Assembly (NCBI GenBank): GCA_024516035.1
Contig: CM044956.1
Coordinates: forward strand, 24,371,383 to 24,435,382
Reading direction: 5' to 3'
DNA length: 64,000 bases
DNA from: Bactericera cockerelli
Lineage: Eukaryota > Arthropoda > Insecta > Hemiptera > Triozidae
A model generated the notes under the pieces. That model had not been told where the DNA came from. It ran no database searches and was given only the letters and a program-made list of their open reading frames with translations. This document shows positions 35,308 through 45,889 of this stretch, piece by piece (within the stretch, counting starts at the first letter, position 1; each line of letters begins with the position of its first letter). Both the position numbers and the translations under genes were made by a program.

Positions 35308-36538
35308 AAGACATTGAACAATGGATAAGCTTTTATAAAAACGTTGAAAACTATAAGCATTTTTTTCCTTATTTTTTCAATTGGAATATTTGGAATCAAA
35401 TAGTAGCATTTGTGAACTTTCATAATACATAAATATTTTATCAAACATGAATTAAAAAATTCTACTGTCTTCTCCCTGTTTTACTCAAGCAGGGTCGGTG
35501 TTTTCTGGTTAGTTTCTCCTTTCCAAATTTCTCTTTTTTTTCTCATGCCCGCATATAATCTTCTCTCTTGCATTTTCTCTAATATTTCTACAACTTTGCT
35601 TCTTCCTCTGATTCTTATTCCATCAAGCTTTGTTACAATGTTACACGGCACAGTCATATCTGCATCTTCACTTCCATTCTCCTTTCCTTATACAACACTG
35701 CTGATCTCATTACACACTTGAACGTTATTCCTTTTGATCTTAACATTATTCTTTTATCACGTTATTTCTTTGGATCTTAACATTATTCTTTTATCACATA
35801 AAACTCCCCACTGTATGATTGTACGTATAACGTTTAATAAGAATAGTTATTATTGTTATTAACAAACTACCTATTATTTTATGTTATACGTTGAAATGAC
35901 TGTAATTTAGAAAAGTCAGTCCTCCTCCTCACCATCATGCAAGTGCCGAAACAGATCGAATCAAAGAAGTACCGTTATTCCTTTTGTGTTTTTGGGGGAC
36001 TTTCCCGATAGAAAAAAAGAACTGACAACTTGGCGAACTGAAATTTATATCCAACATTGCCTCTTTGATCAACGGTCTCAAGTTCTAAATTAGAAATCTA
36101 TAGTCTGTTATCAGGTGAATTCCGGAGTTCTTTGTTTTGATCTGGGTCAGGGGCTGGATGGTGGTGAGGACTGACTTTTTGTAACATAAAACATTAAAAT
36201 TTTTTAGGTAGGTAGGTAATAAATATTTTTTATTAAGCCTTAAGGTGCGTCGTCCCCACCGGTGTTGAACAACAATGTTGATCAACATTGCACCGTCCCA
36301 ACCTAATTTTTAAATTTAAACGTTTTTTGTTGACCAAAAATATTAAACATTCAGTTTTCTCAAGTTGGTGTGTGGTGCTTCGATCATTGCTACGTAAAAA
36401 AGATTTTTTTTTAAAAATATTTTATTTAAATAATTATCAATCATTTTAAAATGACTGAGGAAGATATTCGGCTAACTACTGCTGCTGCTGTAATTATCGA
36501 AGGTTGATTCCTAATCATGTCGATGCATGCTAGGAACT
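35308..36538. other. Intergenic, with a 37-bp tandem repeat
   Basis: 35723-35796 holds two copies of a 37-bp unit containing GATCTTAACATTATTC. CAATGTTGATCAACATTG at 36273-36290 is a perfect 18-bp palindrome. 35461-35700 is pyrimidine-rich and may be an old retroelement end read on the minus strand (RIRGRS-like), but I cannot support that. No gene is called. Confidence 0.45.
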
Positions 36539-36954
36539 GGGGCCTATTACATAAAGCACTTTACACTTCATACTTGACGAGTTTACACTTCATAATTCAA
36601 ATTCTGCTCCATAAGGAAACTTTACGAATTGATATTTAAAGAAATTTGTCAAGTGAACTGCCACACATTTTTCCCATTTTTAGTAGTTTTTATTATTTAT
36701 TTGAATGAATTAGAGAAAACTGAAAGACACAAGAAAATGAATTAAATTTATAAAATATTTTTTTTTTTTAATTTTATTTGTTTACACTTTAGGAATGGAC
36801 GTTTGAGTGGCAGTTCAAAGGGAAATCATTAAGTGACTTGTAAAGCTTTATGAAACGGATATACTTTACACTTTAGCTTTTTTTTATAAAAACTTTCGCT
36901 ATTCGTAACTCATCAATTATGAAGTGTAAAGTTTTTTTTTATGAAACGAGCCCC
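36539..36954. mobile_element. MITE or foldback, about 416 bp, with GGGGCC/GAGCCCC ends
   Basis: The left end (GGGGCCTATTACATAAAG, then CTTTACACTTCATA) matches the reverse complement of the right end (GGGGCTCGTTTCATAAA, then CTTTACACTTCATA) for about 50 bases. A second inverted pair lies inside, AACTGCCAC near 36656 and GTGGCAGTT near 36808. It encodes no protein and is non-autonomous. Confidence 0.7.
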
Positions 36955-37666
36955 TGGTCTTTTAACATGGAAAACATTTTCAAAATCTAGTAAAAACAAA
37001 TTTATTTTTTTGGTTAGTAAAAAAAAAAAATTGCGTATCTACATTTCTCTAGACTGCCTGATTAGGTACTGAAATTATTAAATGTTTCCTGTTCAACAAA
37101 ATTTCCTTTGATCTTTACCGCCTTGAATCGGATTGCGTCCGACTCAACAAATTGTTGATCGACATGTTGATTGTAGTTGATTAGATTGAAGATTGCCCAG
37201 ACGTATCGATAAAAAAAACTTAGAAACAAAAGCTGTTCAGAAAAGGACATTGCTTTGATTTTGAAAAAGTATTAATTTCTAAAAGAGGGACAAAAACTTT
37301 AGAAAATTGTCGAATAAGTCCCTCGCTCTCATTTCCAATAAAAGCACAATCACCAGCACAGACTCCTTTATTGCCTCTAAAAAACCCGTCGTGGTATCAG
37401 TAATCAAAAGGAATAATGTGGTTTTCTCTATAGAGAAGGAATAGGAGAGGAGGGAGGAAAAGCCAATTGAAGAAAACATTTTACAAAAAATCATAAATAA
37501 CAAGATAAGCATAAAGTCAGGGACCAAGGCTGGAAAACCCTGAAAACTTTGTAGAAGGGGATTATAGCGTCCCACTCTAAGAAACACTGTCGCCTTCGAT
37601 ACTAATTTTGAAATGGACTAGATAAGCAAGCTTTTCCCAAAATTTGACAAAGCTCATGAAAGTAGT
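36955..37666. other. Intergenic, no gene seen
   Basis: AT-rich. Short frames lack motifs. Confidence 0.5.
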
Positions 37667-38627
37667 AGGATGAAAAATAAAAAAAGTTAGTCCGGGACCC
37701 TCCAAAATACCGGAAATTTGGCCCCGGGTTCCAGAAAGATCAAGATATCAACAACAAAAAATGATCGGAATAAACCAATTTATTGTAAGAAAACGTTGTT
37801 CTGATGAATTCCCCGATTTCTTTACTTTCCTTTCTATAGGATTCTAAAGTAAAAATTGACAACCACTGCTGTTATCTCAAATTGAATGATGTGAAATAAA
37901 GGCTTATTTGAAGGAGAGCTACAAAAACCAATGAGAAGAAGATTGTAAAAACTCGCTGAATTTTGAGCGCGACGAAAATCCTGAATGAGACTTTTAATCC
38001 ATGTATGTTCACAAATGGGAATAGATTTTTAAAGCCTAAGAATAAAGGCTTTTCGTAATATTTTTGATATTTGTGCAAAGCTTCACTATCAGATTAGAAA
38101 AAAATAAATTCAGGAACTTTCTACAATGCTGAGGTTTGTAACCTGATTGATAATACAAGTTTCGAATAATTCATACCGGATGCTATGGAATCAAATTATT
38201 AAATCAATAAAATACCGTATTATGTACAAAATTCCCTTTTTTCATAATTATTTTCAACTACTCAAATTTACAAGGAGAAGGGTCATTATTTCTGTAAAGG
38301 AAAGCTGTTAATAGATCATCAAAAATCTGGTGTGACATCACACGACTTTACTTATCCCCCGAAAAGAAGCCAAATGCCGCCACTGGTAAGAGTACCTTTG
38401 AGTCTGGTAAAGAGATAGCAAAAAATTATTGCCAAATATATAATCAGCACCTCAAAATCATTGGATTTGATGTCACAACCCCCTCTAGGATGAATAGTAA
38501 AAAAGTTAGTCAGGTCGGGCCAACCCCCAAAATAACGGTAATTTGGGGCCGAGGTACAACAAGATATATAAAAAAATGATCGGAATAGACCCCCATTATT
38601 TTTTTTATTCTAAGAAAAAATTATTCA
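37667..38627 (+). repeat. Two direct copies of a roughly 135-bp repeat
   Basis: 37667-37800 and 38487-38627 share TAGGATGAA, AAAAAGTTAGTC, AATTTGG(C/G)(C/G)CC, an AAGATAT phrase and AAAATGATCGGAATA in the same order. The 690 bases between them are unrelated AT-rich sequence with no gene. Confidence 0.65.
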
Positions 38628-38854
38628 TATAAATTTTTCATATCTTTTATCGTTTAGCCAGAACCGCCAAACGCCGCACACCAATTTTATCGAAAAGTTT
38701 CGTGTCGCGTACTCTCCATGACCATGAATGAGGTCTACATAGTCACTTGGAATCCTCAAAACAAAAATGGAAATGCCGTGAGGGAGAACATAGGTGTAAT
38801 AGCAGGGACGGTGAAACAAATGAATAAACTTTATTACAGTGCATAACTATCCTT

Positions 38855-38878
38855 GGGGGGGGGGGGGGGGGGGGGGGG
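38855..38878. repeat. Poly(G) run of 24
   Basis: Twenty-four consecutive G, able to form G-quadruplexes. The length is likely to be polymorphic or misassembled. Confidence 0.9.
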
Positions 38879-39474
38879 AACTCCATCAGAAATATGTAAT
38901 TTCCTTTTTATAGGCAAACATAAACAACAGGGAGAGACCAAAGCAGCGGGGAAAAAGAATAGGCCCAGCCACCCACCCAACATAAAAAGTAATATGCAAT
39001 TTAAAGACAATGGCTACGTGTGGTGTTTGTTGAATTTTTTTCAGGGAAACCAAAGATAAATGTGCAGCAGTACAGGCTTTTTCTTTTCGAGTACTGTCCT
39101 CCTGTTGCTTACAGTTTTTTTTGAATCAATGCTAACTACAGAAATTCCAAACCGCTTTTGAGATATAAACGCTTCAATGAAAGTAACAAAGTCTACGTCC
39201 CTCTCATGCACTCTTCAAGTCTACACACTTTTTTAAGCCATTCAATGGTACTACTCTCAAGCATTTGATTCAATAACCCAAATTAAAAAAAAAGTTGTTA
39301 TTATATCTTTTTCTACTACAACATCCGTTGATTGGACTATTAATATTCTATTTTTTTCAGCCATGTTTTAAGAATATTTTCTTACGGAAAATACTTTCGG
39401 AGGTAAAAGCCATGATTTTTGGTAGAAAAATTTAAAATTTAGTAACACATATCATTAATCTATTATTTGTTAAA
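38879..39474. other. Upstream region of the IPP-2-like gene
   Basis: AT-rich. TTTTTTTCAG at 39351-39360 could be the acceptor of a 5'-UTR intron. No core promoter is recognised. Confidence 0.35.
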
Positions 39475-40053
39475 ATGAAGAAAAATAATAAGTCAGACGA
39501 ACAGCAGAATCGCAAAAATGAAAGCGGCCAAGAAGAACCAAATACTTCAACAAGAACGAGATCGTCTCAGCGCAATGATATCGACGAAAAAGAACTAAAG
39601 TCCAAACTGAAAATCTTAGCTGACGGAAGAAAAAGCAAAAGATCTAACTCAAAAATGAAACCCAAGGCAGATGAAAAACATGTCCACTTTGACGAAAGCA
39701 ACGTTAGAGCAACGCACAAACCAAAAGACCGAGACTATGGTCTGATGAAAATAGACGAGCCCCTCACACCGTACACTTCGTACAACAATATAATCTTTGA
39801 GAATGAACCTGAGCCTGATGCTGAGGCGGATGGAGAGACGGAAGACGCCTTCATAGCCACCCTGGTGGGGGACGAGCTGGTGGTGAACAGAGTGCCCAAG
39901 AGGGTGTTCGAAAAGAAGCGCAGTGATCATTATAAGGGAGAGTTTCGCAAGATTGTTCCAACCGATACAGATACAGAAGATGCCACGGAAGCAACCGAAG
40001 AAAATGAAAAAAGCAATAGCCCCGATTCCGAAGAGAAAAAAAACAAAAAGTAA
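39475..40053 (+). CDS. Protein phosphatase inhibitor 2 (IPP-2) family protein
   Basis: One open frame of 192 codons; an in-frame TAA at 39433 supports this ATG. IPP-2 proteins bind and inhibit protein phosphatase 1. Two family signatures stand out. At residues 87-102 DYGLMKIDEPLTPYTS corresponds to the conserved YGLMKIDEPxTPY block, with Thr98 at the position phosphorylated by GSK3 in vertebrate IPP-2. At 144-160 VFEKKRSDHYKGEFRKI corresponds to the FExKRKxHYNEG segment, whose His-Tyr (here 152-153) reaches the phosphatase active site. HFDESNVRATHKPKDR (71-86) matches the block just before the first signature. The N-terminal KGILK-type docking motif is not evident; KSKLKIL (43-49) may replace it. 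The middle is shorter than usual and HYNEG has become HYKGE. The tail is acidic with a lysine-rich end. It has no introns and is flanked by repeats, so it may be a retrocopy that stayed functional, as with testis-type inhibitors in flies. The frame shows no damage. Confidence 0.85.
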   Translation: MKKNNKSDEQQNRKNESGQEEPNTSTRTRSSQRNDIDEKELKSKLKILADGRKSKRSNSKMKPKADEKHVHFDESNVRATHKPKDRDYGLMKIDEPLTPYTSYNNIIFENEPEPDAEADGETEDAFIATLVGDELVVNRVPKRVFEKKRSDHYKGEFRKIVPTDTDTEDATEATEENEKSNSPDSEEKKNKK

Positions 40054-40085
40054 CATCAGATGAAGGGAGAAGGACGACATGATTC

Positions 40086-40091
40086 AATAAA
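40086..40091 (+). other. Poly(A) signal of the IPP-2-like gene
   Basis: AATAAA 33 bases after the stop codon, followed by a GT/AT-rich stretch. Confidence 0.6.
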
Positions 40092-41903
40092 TAGGAATGT
40101 TCTGTATATATATATATTTGTCGTTTTATTATTAATTTTATTTTTGAACATTCTTTGTAGATCTCTATAATGATTGTCAGAAATTTGTCCAAAATCACAA
40201 CTTCTCTGTAATCTGGACATACATATAAAGTTGTAGACTATACGGGAAAGTCGTAACTTCTCAGTTATAAAATATGCATTTTCACTCAAGTCTAGCATTG
40301 TAAACTTTTTTAAAGCTTTTTTGAACATCTTCAGTTCTTATGTCTCTCTTTCAATATTATGCTCACACTTTCCATGTTATCAAAACAGTTTGAAATTGAC
40401 ACATACTCGTATATTTAAGAGAGAAAAACCCTGTACTACGTCAATGCGTGAAGAAATATTATGGTATCAAGAAATCTGATGAAATTGTGAAAAACAAATT
40501 TTAAAAATATACCTACCTAATACCTGACGAATTTTTCTTCACTTCTGAAGAGCTCAAAACAAGTTTGTTTGAAGCCGGAGTTAGGCATCTGAAGAGCCAA
40601 AAAGTTTCAATGTTATTTTCCAAGTTTAAGATACTTTTATTCCTTCATTAAGTTTTATATCCTGTGTTTCGTTAGAGCCCAAGCTATGTATGTACGAGTA
40701 TATGTATAGGCATTTAGCTTCGGCAGAGAACTGGAGTAGAATATCATATTTTCTGGCCGAGGTTCAAGTTTAGAAATATGAACTTAATATAAGAGTAGAA
40801 CTCGCAGCAATGTTGCAGGAAGGAGACGGGAATTGGAAAGAGGTCTCCAACATTACTTGTACTTCCTAGTCTTCCCACAAGTAAAGACTATTGACAAAAG
40901 TCTAAAGTGTTCAAAGGAAACGTTATTCTGGAGAATCTTCTAAAGGCTTGAGGAACTACTAACTTACAGTGTTGTAGCAAGGCTGAGTTGTAACCGAAAC
41001 AGTTGAGACCTAAAACATGATGTGAACCAAATTCCACTGCTTGCCACGGCAAACAATGTAACTAAAATAATTTCTTTTCATACAAGCCACGTACCGAGTA
41101 TATTCCGACAAATTATCGCTCAGATCTATGCGAAGAGACCCAGACATTACTGAGTCCGTTCATAATAATCAGCGTTCACATTACCGTCCCTGTTCTGGAC
41201 AAATTATTCTCCCAGTAAAAACAAACGCATCCCTGGTGTATGTTGGAATAATAACGCCTAATTAGTATGCAAATAGCAGTGCTAGATTTAATTAACATTT
41301 TTCCCTTTTTCCTTCTAAATGGTTGCTGCAGTGTTTATGCTGTTTTACTTTCGACGCGATTCAGTGTTTTATATAACTGCTGAGAGAATTATGCTTTCCT
41401 TGCATTCTTTCTTAGGCTGCGCTCAAAGTTAGAGTCTTAAGACTTGCTTATTTATTTCTTACAGTTAGTTGCACACCCAAGTAAAACCATCATCTCTTCT
41501 CCCCCTCTTCAATAATAATTCGAGACTTTCTCAGGCTATGCTAAACATTAAAGTAGATATATGGCATAAATGGTTTTTTTACCATTACTTGCCAAATTAT
41601 GTGAGACTGCTGATTTATGTCACAAATTTCCTATTTTATTTTATTAATTTTAATACTATCTTATAAACCACTTGACCTCAGATAACAAGGTCATGGACTA
41701 TACCATGTATAAAAGATAGTTGTTTTTCTTTCGAACCACACAACAAGATAAGCTTACTAAACGAGATGTCTGATTTATCTTTTATTCCACTTGAAAATAA
41801 TTTCATTTTTCTGACTTCTCTATATCTCTTTCAGTGTCTTAAGTATTCTACATAATTATGTAGTTACATTTCTTTATATGTAGTTTCGTGACTCCAAATA
41901 AAA
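40092..41903. other. Intergenic, no gene seen
   Basis: AT-rich sequence. Nothing recognised. Confidence 0.5.
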
Positions 41904-42152
41904 TCAGAGTCGACCAATAAAGTGACGAGCGGATGTGCCAGCTGATGTGTCACAACCAAAATGAGGATGGATAGGTCCTTGGAGGAGGGGGCGACAAATG
42001 CATCTTGTCCCTGCAGGACACGTAACACTGTGTCCTACTGCATTCGAAACAATATACGGGAATAAATTATTATTACTGCCTGGGTTGAAGATGTGTAAAC
42101 GATGCGAGAGAACATTACCTACATGAATATACTGGGTGGTAGTGGTCCTCAT
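41904..42152 (-). CDS. Weak candidate small cysteine-containing ORF
   Basis: An 82-codon minus-strand frame ending at 41904. Its second half (VTCPAGTRCICRPL, then HPHFGCDTSAG) is GC-richer than the flanks and has four closely placed cysteines. There is no signal peptide, and a possible acceptor (ACCCAGGCAG, minus strand near 42080) would leave only the C-terminal half as an exon. I do not recognise a family. It could be chance. Confidence 0.2.
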   Translation of the reverse strand: MRTTTTQYIHVGNVLSHRLHIFNPGSNNNLFPYIVSNAVGHSVTCPAGTRCICRPLLQGPIHPHFGCDTSAGTSARHFIGRL

Positions 42153-42254
42153 CAGTAGTAAAGTGGATACAAGTAGAATTGTACATTATACTGTATTTAG
42201 AAGATATTCATTGTTTCCCAAATTGACAATGGACACTCAAATATACCTATGTTA

Positions 42255-42780
42255 CAGGAACTTTCCGATTTCGCGAAGCTCTTCTAGATGTTCCCGATTT
42301 GAATTTATAATTTTTCAGAAATTTCTAGAAGATCCTAGGAACATCGAGTTGTTCCCAGGAACTTCTTTTTTTAATGGACGTTTCCGGCGAGAGTCGAAAG
42401 TTCCGCCGTAAAATGCTTCTACAGCTGAAACGGTAACAGCCAAAATCTGAATCGGGTCAACCCCACCTAGCACCCTTGCCCGGAATCTATCACTCTACCT
42501 GAAAAAGTCATCAGAAGCACGACCAAAGTTAAGGACTACCGACCAGATTGGTTTCCCCGCTTGGGTTGAAAATATCTCAAATTGTCTCACGAGAAAGCCT
42601 CGCGTTCACAGTTAGAAAAAGTATAAGGTAGAATACCTTAATCCTGGTCAAGCTATAGTTCCTAGGAACTTTGCGATGTTCCTAGAGTGCTCTTGTAGAA
42701 GTTCCTGCAATGTGCTCTTGTAGAATTTGTAGAAGTTTCTTCCAGAAATTCCTTCAACACATAGGTTTACCTTTGTTTAA
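42255..42780. other. Region rich in GAA/TTC arrays
   Basis: GAAATTTCTAGAA at 42318-42330 is a perfect three-unit heat-shock-element pattern. Several GTTCC/GGAAC pairs follow (GTTCCCAGGAAC near 42352, GTTCCTAGGAAC near 42658). The left and right parts are weakly inverted copies of each other, so this may be a decayed foldback rather than a promoter. No gene starts nearby. Confidence 0.3.
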
Positions 42781-42966
42781 TACCTGAAATATTAATTACC
42801 GACCTTCATGAAATTTTTCCCTGGGATCAGGGGTTAAATTTTCGTCAATAATTAAATTTGAGCAGAATTCGTAAACGGTGACTGATATCAAAAAAACTTT
42901 CGGAATAAATTATTCTAATAATGATATTTCGTACGTGATTTATTAAAGAAACTTTCACTAGCCTTA

Positions 42967-43055
42967 GGGCCGAATTATAAAACAGAATGAAAGTTAAGAT
43001 AAGCTAGATTTTACCTGAAGTCGGGCTATACTGAGATAGGTTGATTTCCTTGGCG
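42967..43055 (+). mobile_element. Half of a GGGCC-type MITE
   Basis: GGGCCGAATTATAAAAC, then AAAGTTAAGATAAGC, match the left end of the complete copy at 43876. The right inverted end is missing. Confidence 0.5.
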
Positions 43056-43559
43056 TCCTCATTCTCTCAAGAAACCACACAGTATTCTGATACAGTTAAT
43101 GAAAATAAATGAAAGAGAAAATAGAGATGAAAGTGAGAGAGAGAAAGAGGGAAACATAAATAAGCCAGGGCGAGGGCGCGTCAGGCAATTGAACACGTTA
43201 GTAGGGGGGAGCAGAGTTTAGTGATTTATACGACGTCAAATCAAATGGTACAATCAAAACTACCCCTGGGCTGAAGTCCCAGGGAAGTCTTTTAAAAAGA
43301 CATTTCCATTAGAACACAATTAGGAGAAACAATCTACGAGTATTATGGCGGAAGTGAAAGACTTCGCTTTAACTTAGGTTGGAATCCTCATACATAGTTG
43401 GTAATTCAATTAAGGGGTTACTGTACTTGTTGTCGAAGAAAAGTTATATATTTAAAATGCATTCTCTTCGAGATGGCGGGAGTGGGTGGAAGCATGAAAT
43501 AGTTTTCTTTTCTATATAAGTTATAATAGCCTCTTGAAGTGCTAAATTATTATTATTAT
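43056..43559. other. Intergenic, no gene seen
   Basis: GA-rich near 43110-43150, otherwise AT-rich. Confidence 0.5.
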
Positions 43560-43745
43560 ATTAGGTATGCTTTATTAGGTAAGACAAAGTAAAATATATA
43601 CAGTAAAGTACAATGAAATTATTAAGAAAAAATAAATAGATTGAACAAAGACACAAGAACAAAAAGGTAATAAAGCTAATGTCCTACCTAAAGGGCGGGG
43701 TTATTGCCTGTGGCAATCTCTTCCACCCAACGCTTTGTCTAAATT
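43560..43745 (-). mobile_element. 3' end of a non-LTR element
   Basis: On the minus strand the frame TKRWVEEIATGNNPAL ends at a stop (43690-43688). An AT-rich 3' UTR and a TAA-rich end near 43545-43560 follow. Related cores occur at 2990-3165 and near 59790. Confidence 0.45.
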
Positions 43746-43875
43746 AAGAAATTTAGACATTTTAAAAGTAATATAATTATCTACTCTACCGTTTTATATC
43801 AGAAGAGGGCGTTTGGTTTCGTAATACTTTGGGCCATTTTTTTTCTCTGTTGTTGCTGCTACAAGTTTATAATTT

Positions 43876-44019
43876 GGGCCAAATTATAAAACAATATTAA
43901 AGTTAAGATAAGCCAGACTGTCCCTCAACTTGGACTATAGTGTGCTGTGATTGGTTTCAAACTCCAACTTGCGGCAAGTGGGCTTATCTTAACTTTAATC
44001 TTGTTTCATATTTTAGCAC
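43876..44019. mobile_element. MITE, 144 bp, GGGCC termini
   Basis: AAAGTTAAGATAAGCC near the left end and GGCTTATCTTAACTTT at the right are perfect inverted repeats. With mismatches the pairing extends to about 38 bp at each end. The interior is unique and non-coding. Confidence 0.75.
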
Positions 44020-45729
44020 ATAGAGATGGATGGATTGACTTTATAAAGAGCATGTTCTGTTTGATGGTGGTATTGGGAAAACTTTTTCAAAAAAATAAAT
44101 TAAACGGATAGAATAAATGTTTCATGTTATAGCAAACAGTCAGTAATTATAAAACACAGAAATTAGAACATTGCAAGATTCCAAGTATGTTGCATTCTCT
44201 GTTTAGATAATTCATAGCAATAATGTCTAGACTTCTAAGCATTCACCCAAACTTTTAATCTTTCGAAATTCCTGTAAAGTCGGGGGCCATATCTTTCAAA
44301 TACACTTGCCGCTTCACTCACGAACTGAACTATTATCAGACTTCATTCAGTGAAAGTTACTCTCATACATGAACTCGAAAGCTATTAAACTATGGAGAAG
44401 ATTTTGAAAAGCTTTTTAAGTTGGAGCCACTGTTGTAGATTTTCATAAGTAAATTCAGTAAGTCGAAAGGCCGTAAGATATAGAGATTTGGAAATGGTTG
44501 GGATGTAGAAGCATTTGCTGTGAACGCAGGTTTATATTGTTCATGGAGGAGAAAGATTAAAGCTGTGCAGGATTTGGAGTACGTGAATAAACATTGAGAT
44601 CCCGAGTTTTGCTTTAGGTCCCACCCGGTGCGGTTCATGGAAATTCTGCTGATAGGTCTCTACAGTGCTGGCATAAGGAGTGAAATATCTACATATAGAG
44701 TTTCATGCTGTTCGCTATTAAGATATATTCGCTATTCCTGCAGTATAATACATATAAAACCATAAACTTTAAATAGCCTCACCTATGATCTACCTATTCA
44801 TCATAGATGTGATTTTAGGAATATTGTACTACGAGAACCAGGAAAAGAATCTATTTTCTTTGCTATTTTCATCTATTAAAATAGTAAAATTACTTTAAAT
44901 AACAAGCGATGTACAGCGCAGAAATATTTAGATGTATATAATCTATGTACATAAGATAATTTATTATTTAAGAAAAATAGAAATGGAAAAAAAGGTTTCC
45001 AACAATATAAACAAAAATGAAAATAAAGTAATGCTCAAAACTTTTTACCAGAGCTCTGTATTATATTTGCTTTTTTCCCCGAGACTAAGCTTGTTTTGTA
45101 AGGTGAACAGCAGTTTATTATTTTAATGAATAAACTAATACAAAAGTAATAACAATGACGGTATTGTAGTTTCATCTTCTTCAGGACTGTTCCAGATAAT
45201 GAGAATTACATCAAATACTCATGGATACAAAGTTCCTCAAACCTTTTCATTCAAGCCTCAAAACCTATGTATATACATGGAATTGAAATATAATAATAAC
45301 TCCCAAAATCCAATACCAGATACTTTCGAGGAAAAAACTGGGAATAGAATTTAGAATAGATTTATGAGTGCCATTTAGTATTGCTGAGGGAGGGATGCAC
45401 TGCAGGAGGAAATGACTATGTATGTCCAGGTTCTAGGTACACAATAGAAGCGAAGTTGACATCAAAATTGGCCTCAGAATGGAAAAACTACTTGCAGGGT
45501 CCGAAGAGAAAAGTTTCACCTCGCTCAAAACTAATTTTTATTCCATTGTTGTGAGAACATTTTCTTCTTTTAATATTCAGACATCAGAAAACTTGGAAAG
45601 AATATTTTCTTTGAATTTTTTTTCTTGAAAGGTGAAGGTTGAATCTTGGAATAGTTACTGCTCAATTTTGATCAGTCTCTCTCTCTACCTCGACTGTTTT
45701 TTGTTTGTGCTTCAGTTGTCTGATTTGTT
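44020..45729. other. Intergenic, no gene seen
   Basis: AT-rich. No supported feature. Confidence 0.5.
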
Positions 45730-45875
45730 GAGGATTGGACTCGGTAAACACGCACAACACACTCATCTTTGTAGATTGTTGAATGTGTTGCATGCTTAGT
45801 CTAGTGTTCTCTCCAAGTCCCCACATGCCGCTGTCCGAGGAGCAGCAAGTAGAGGCAGACAGCTAACCATAAGGT
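45705..45875 (+). promoter_or_regulatory. Possible transcription start and first exon (weak)
   Basis: TTCAGTTG near 45712 fits the arthropod initiator TCAGT. A GC-richer stretch follows, with an ATG (45824) starting a 13-codon frame MPLSEEQQVEADS and a possible donor AAG|GTAATA at about 45875. No downstream coding exon is recognised. Confidence 0.2.
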
Positions 45876-45889
45876 AATAAATTTCAAGC

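Noticed and set aside
39649..40080. A 143-codon minus-strand ORF
   Set aside because: It is the antisense of the IPP-2-like gene.
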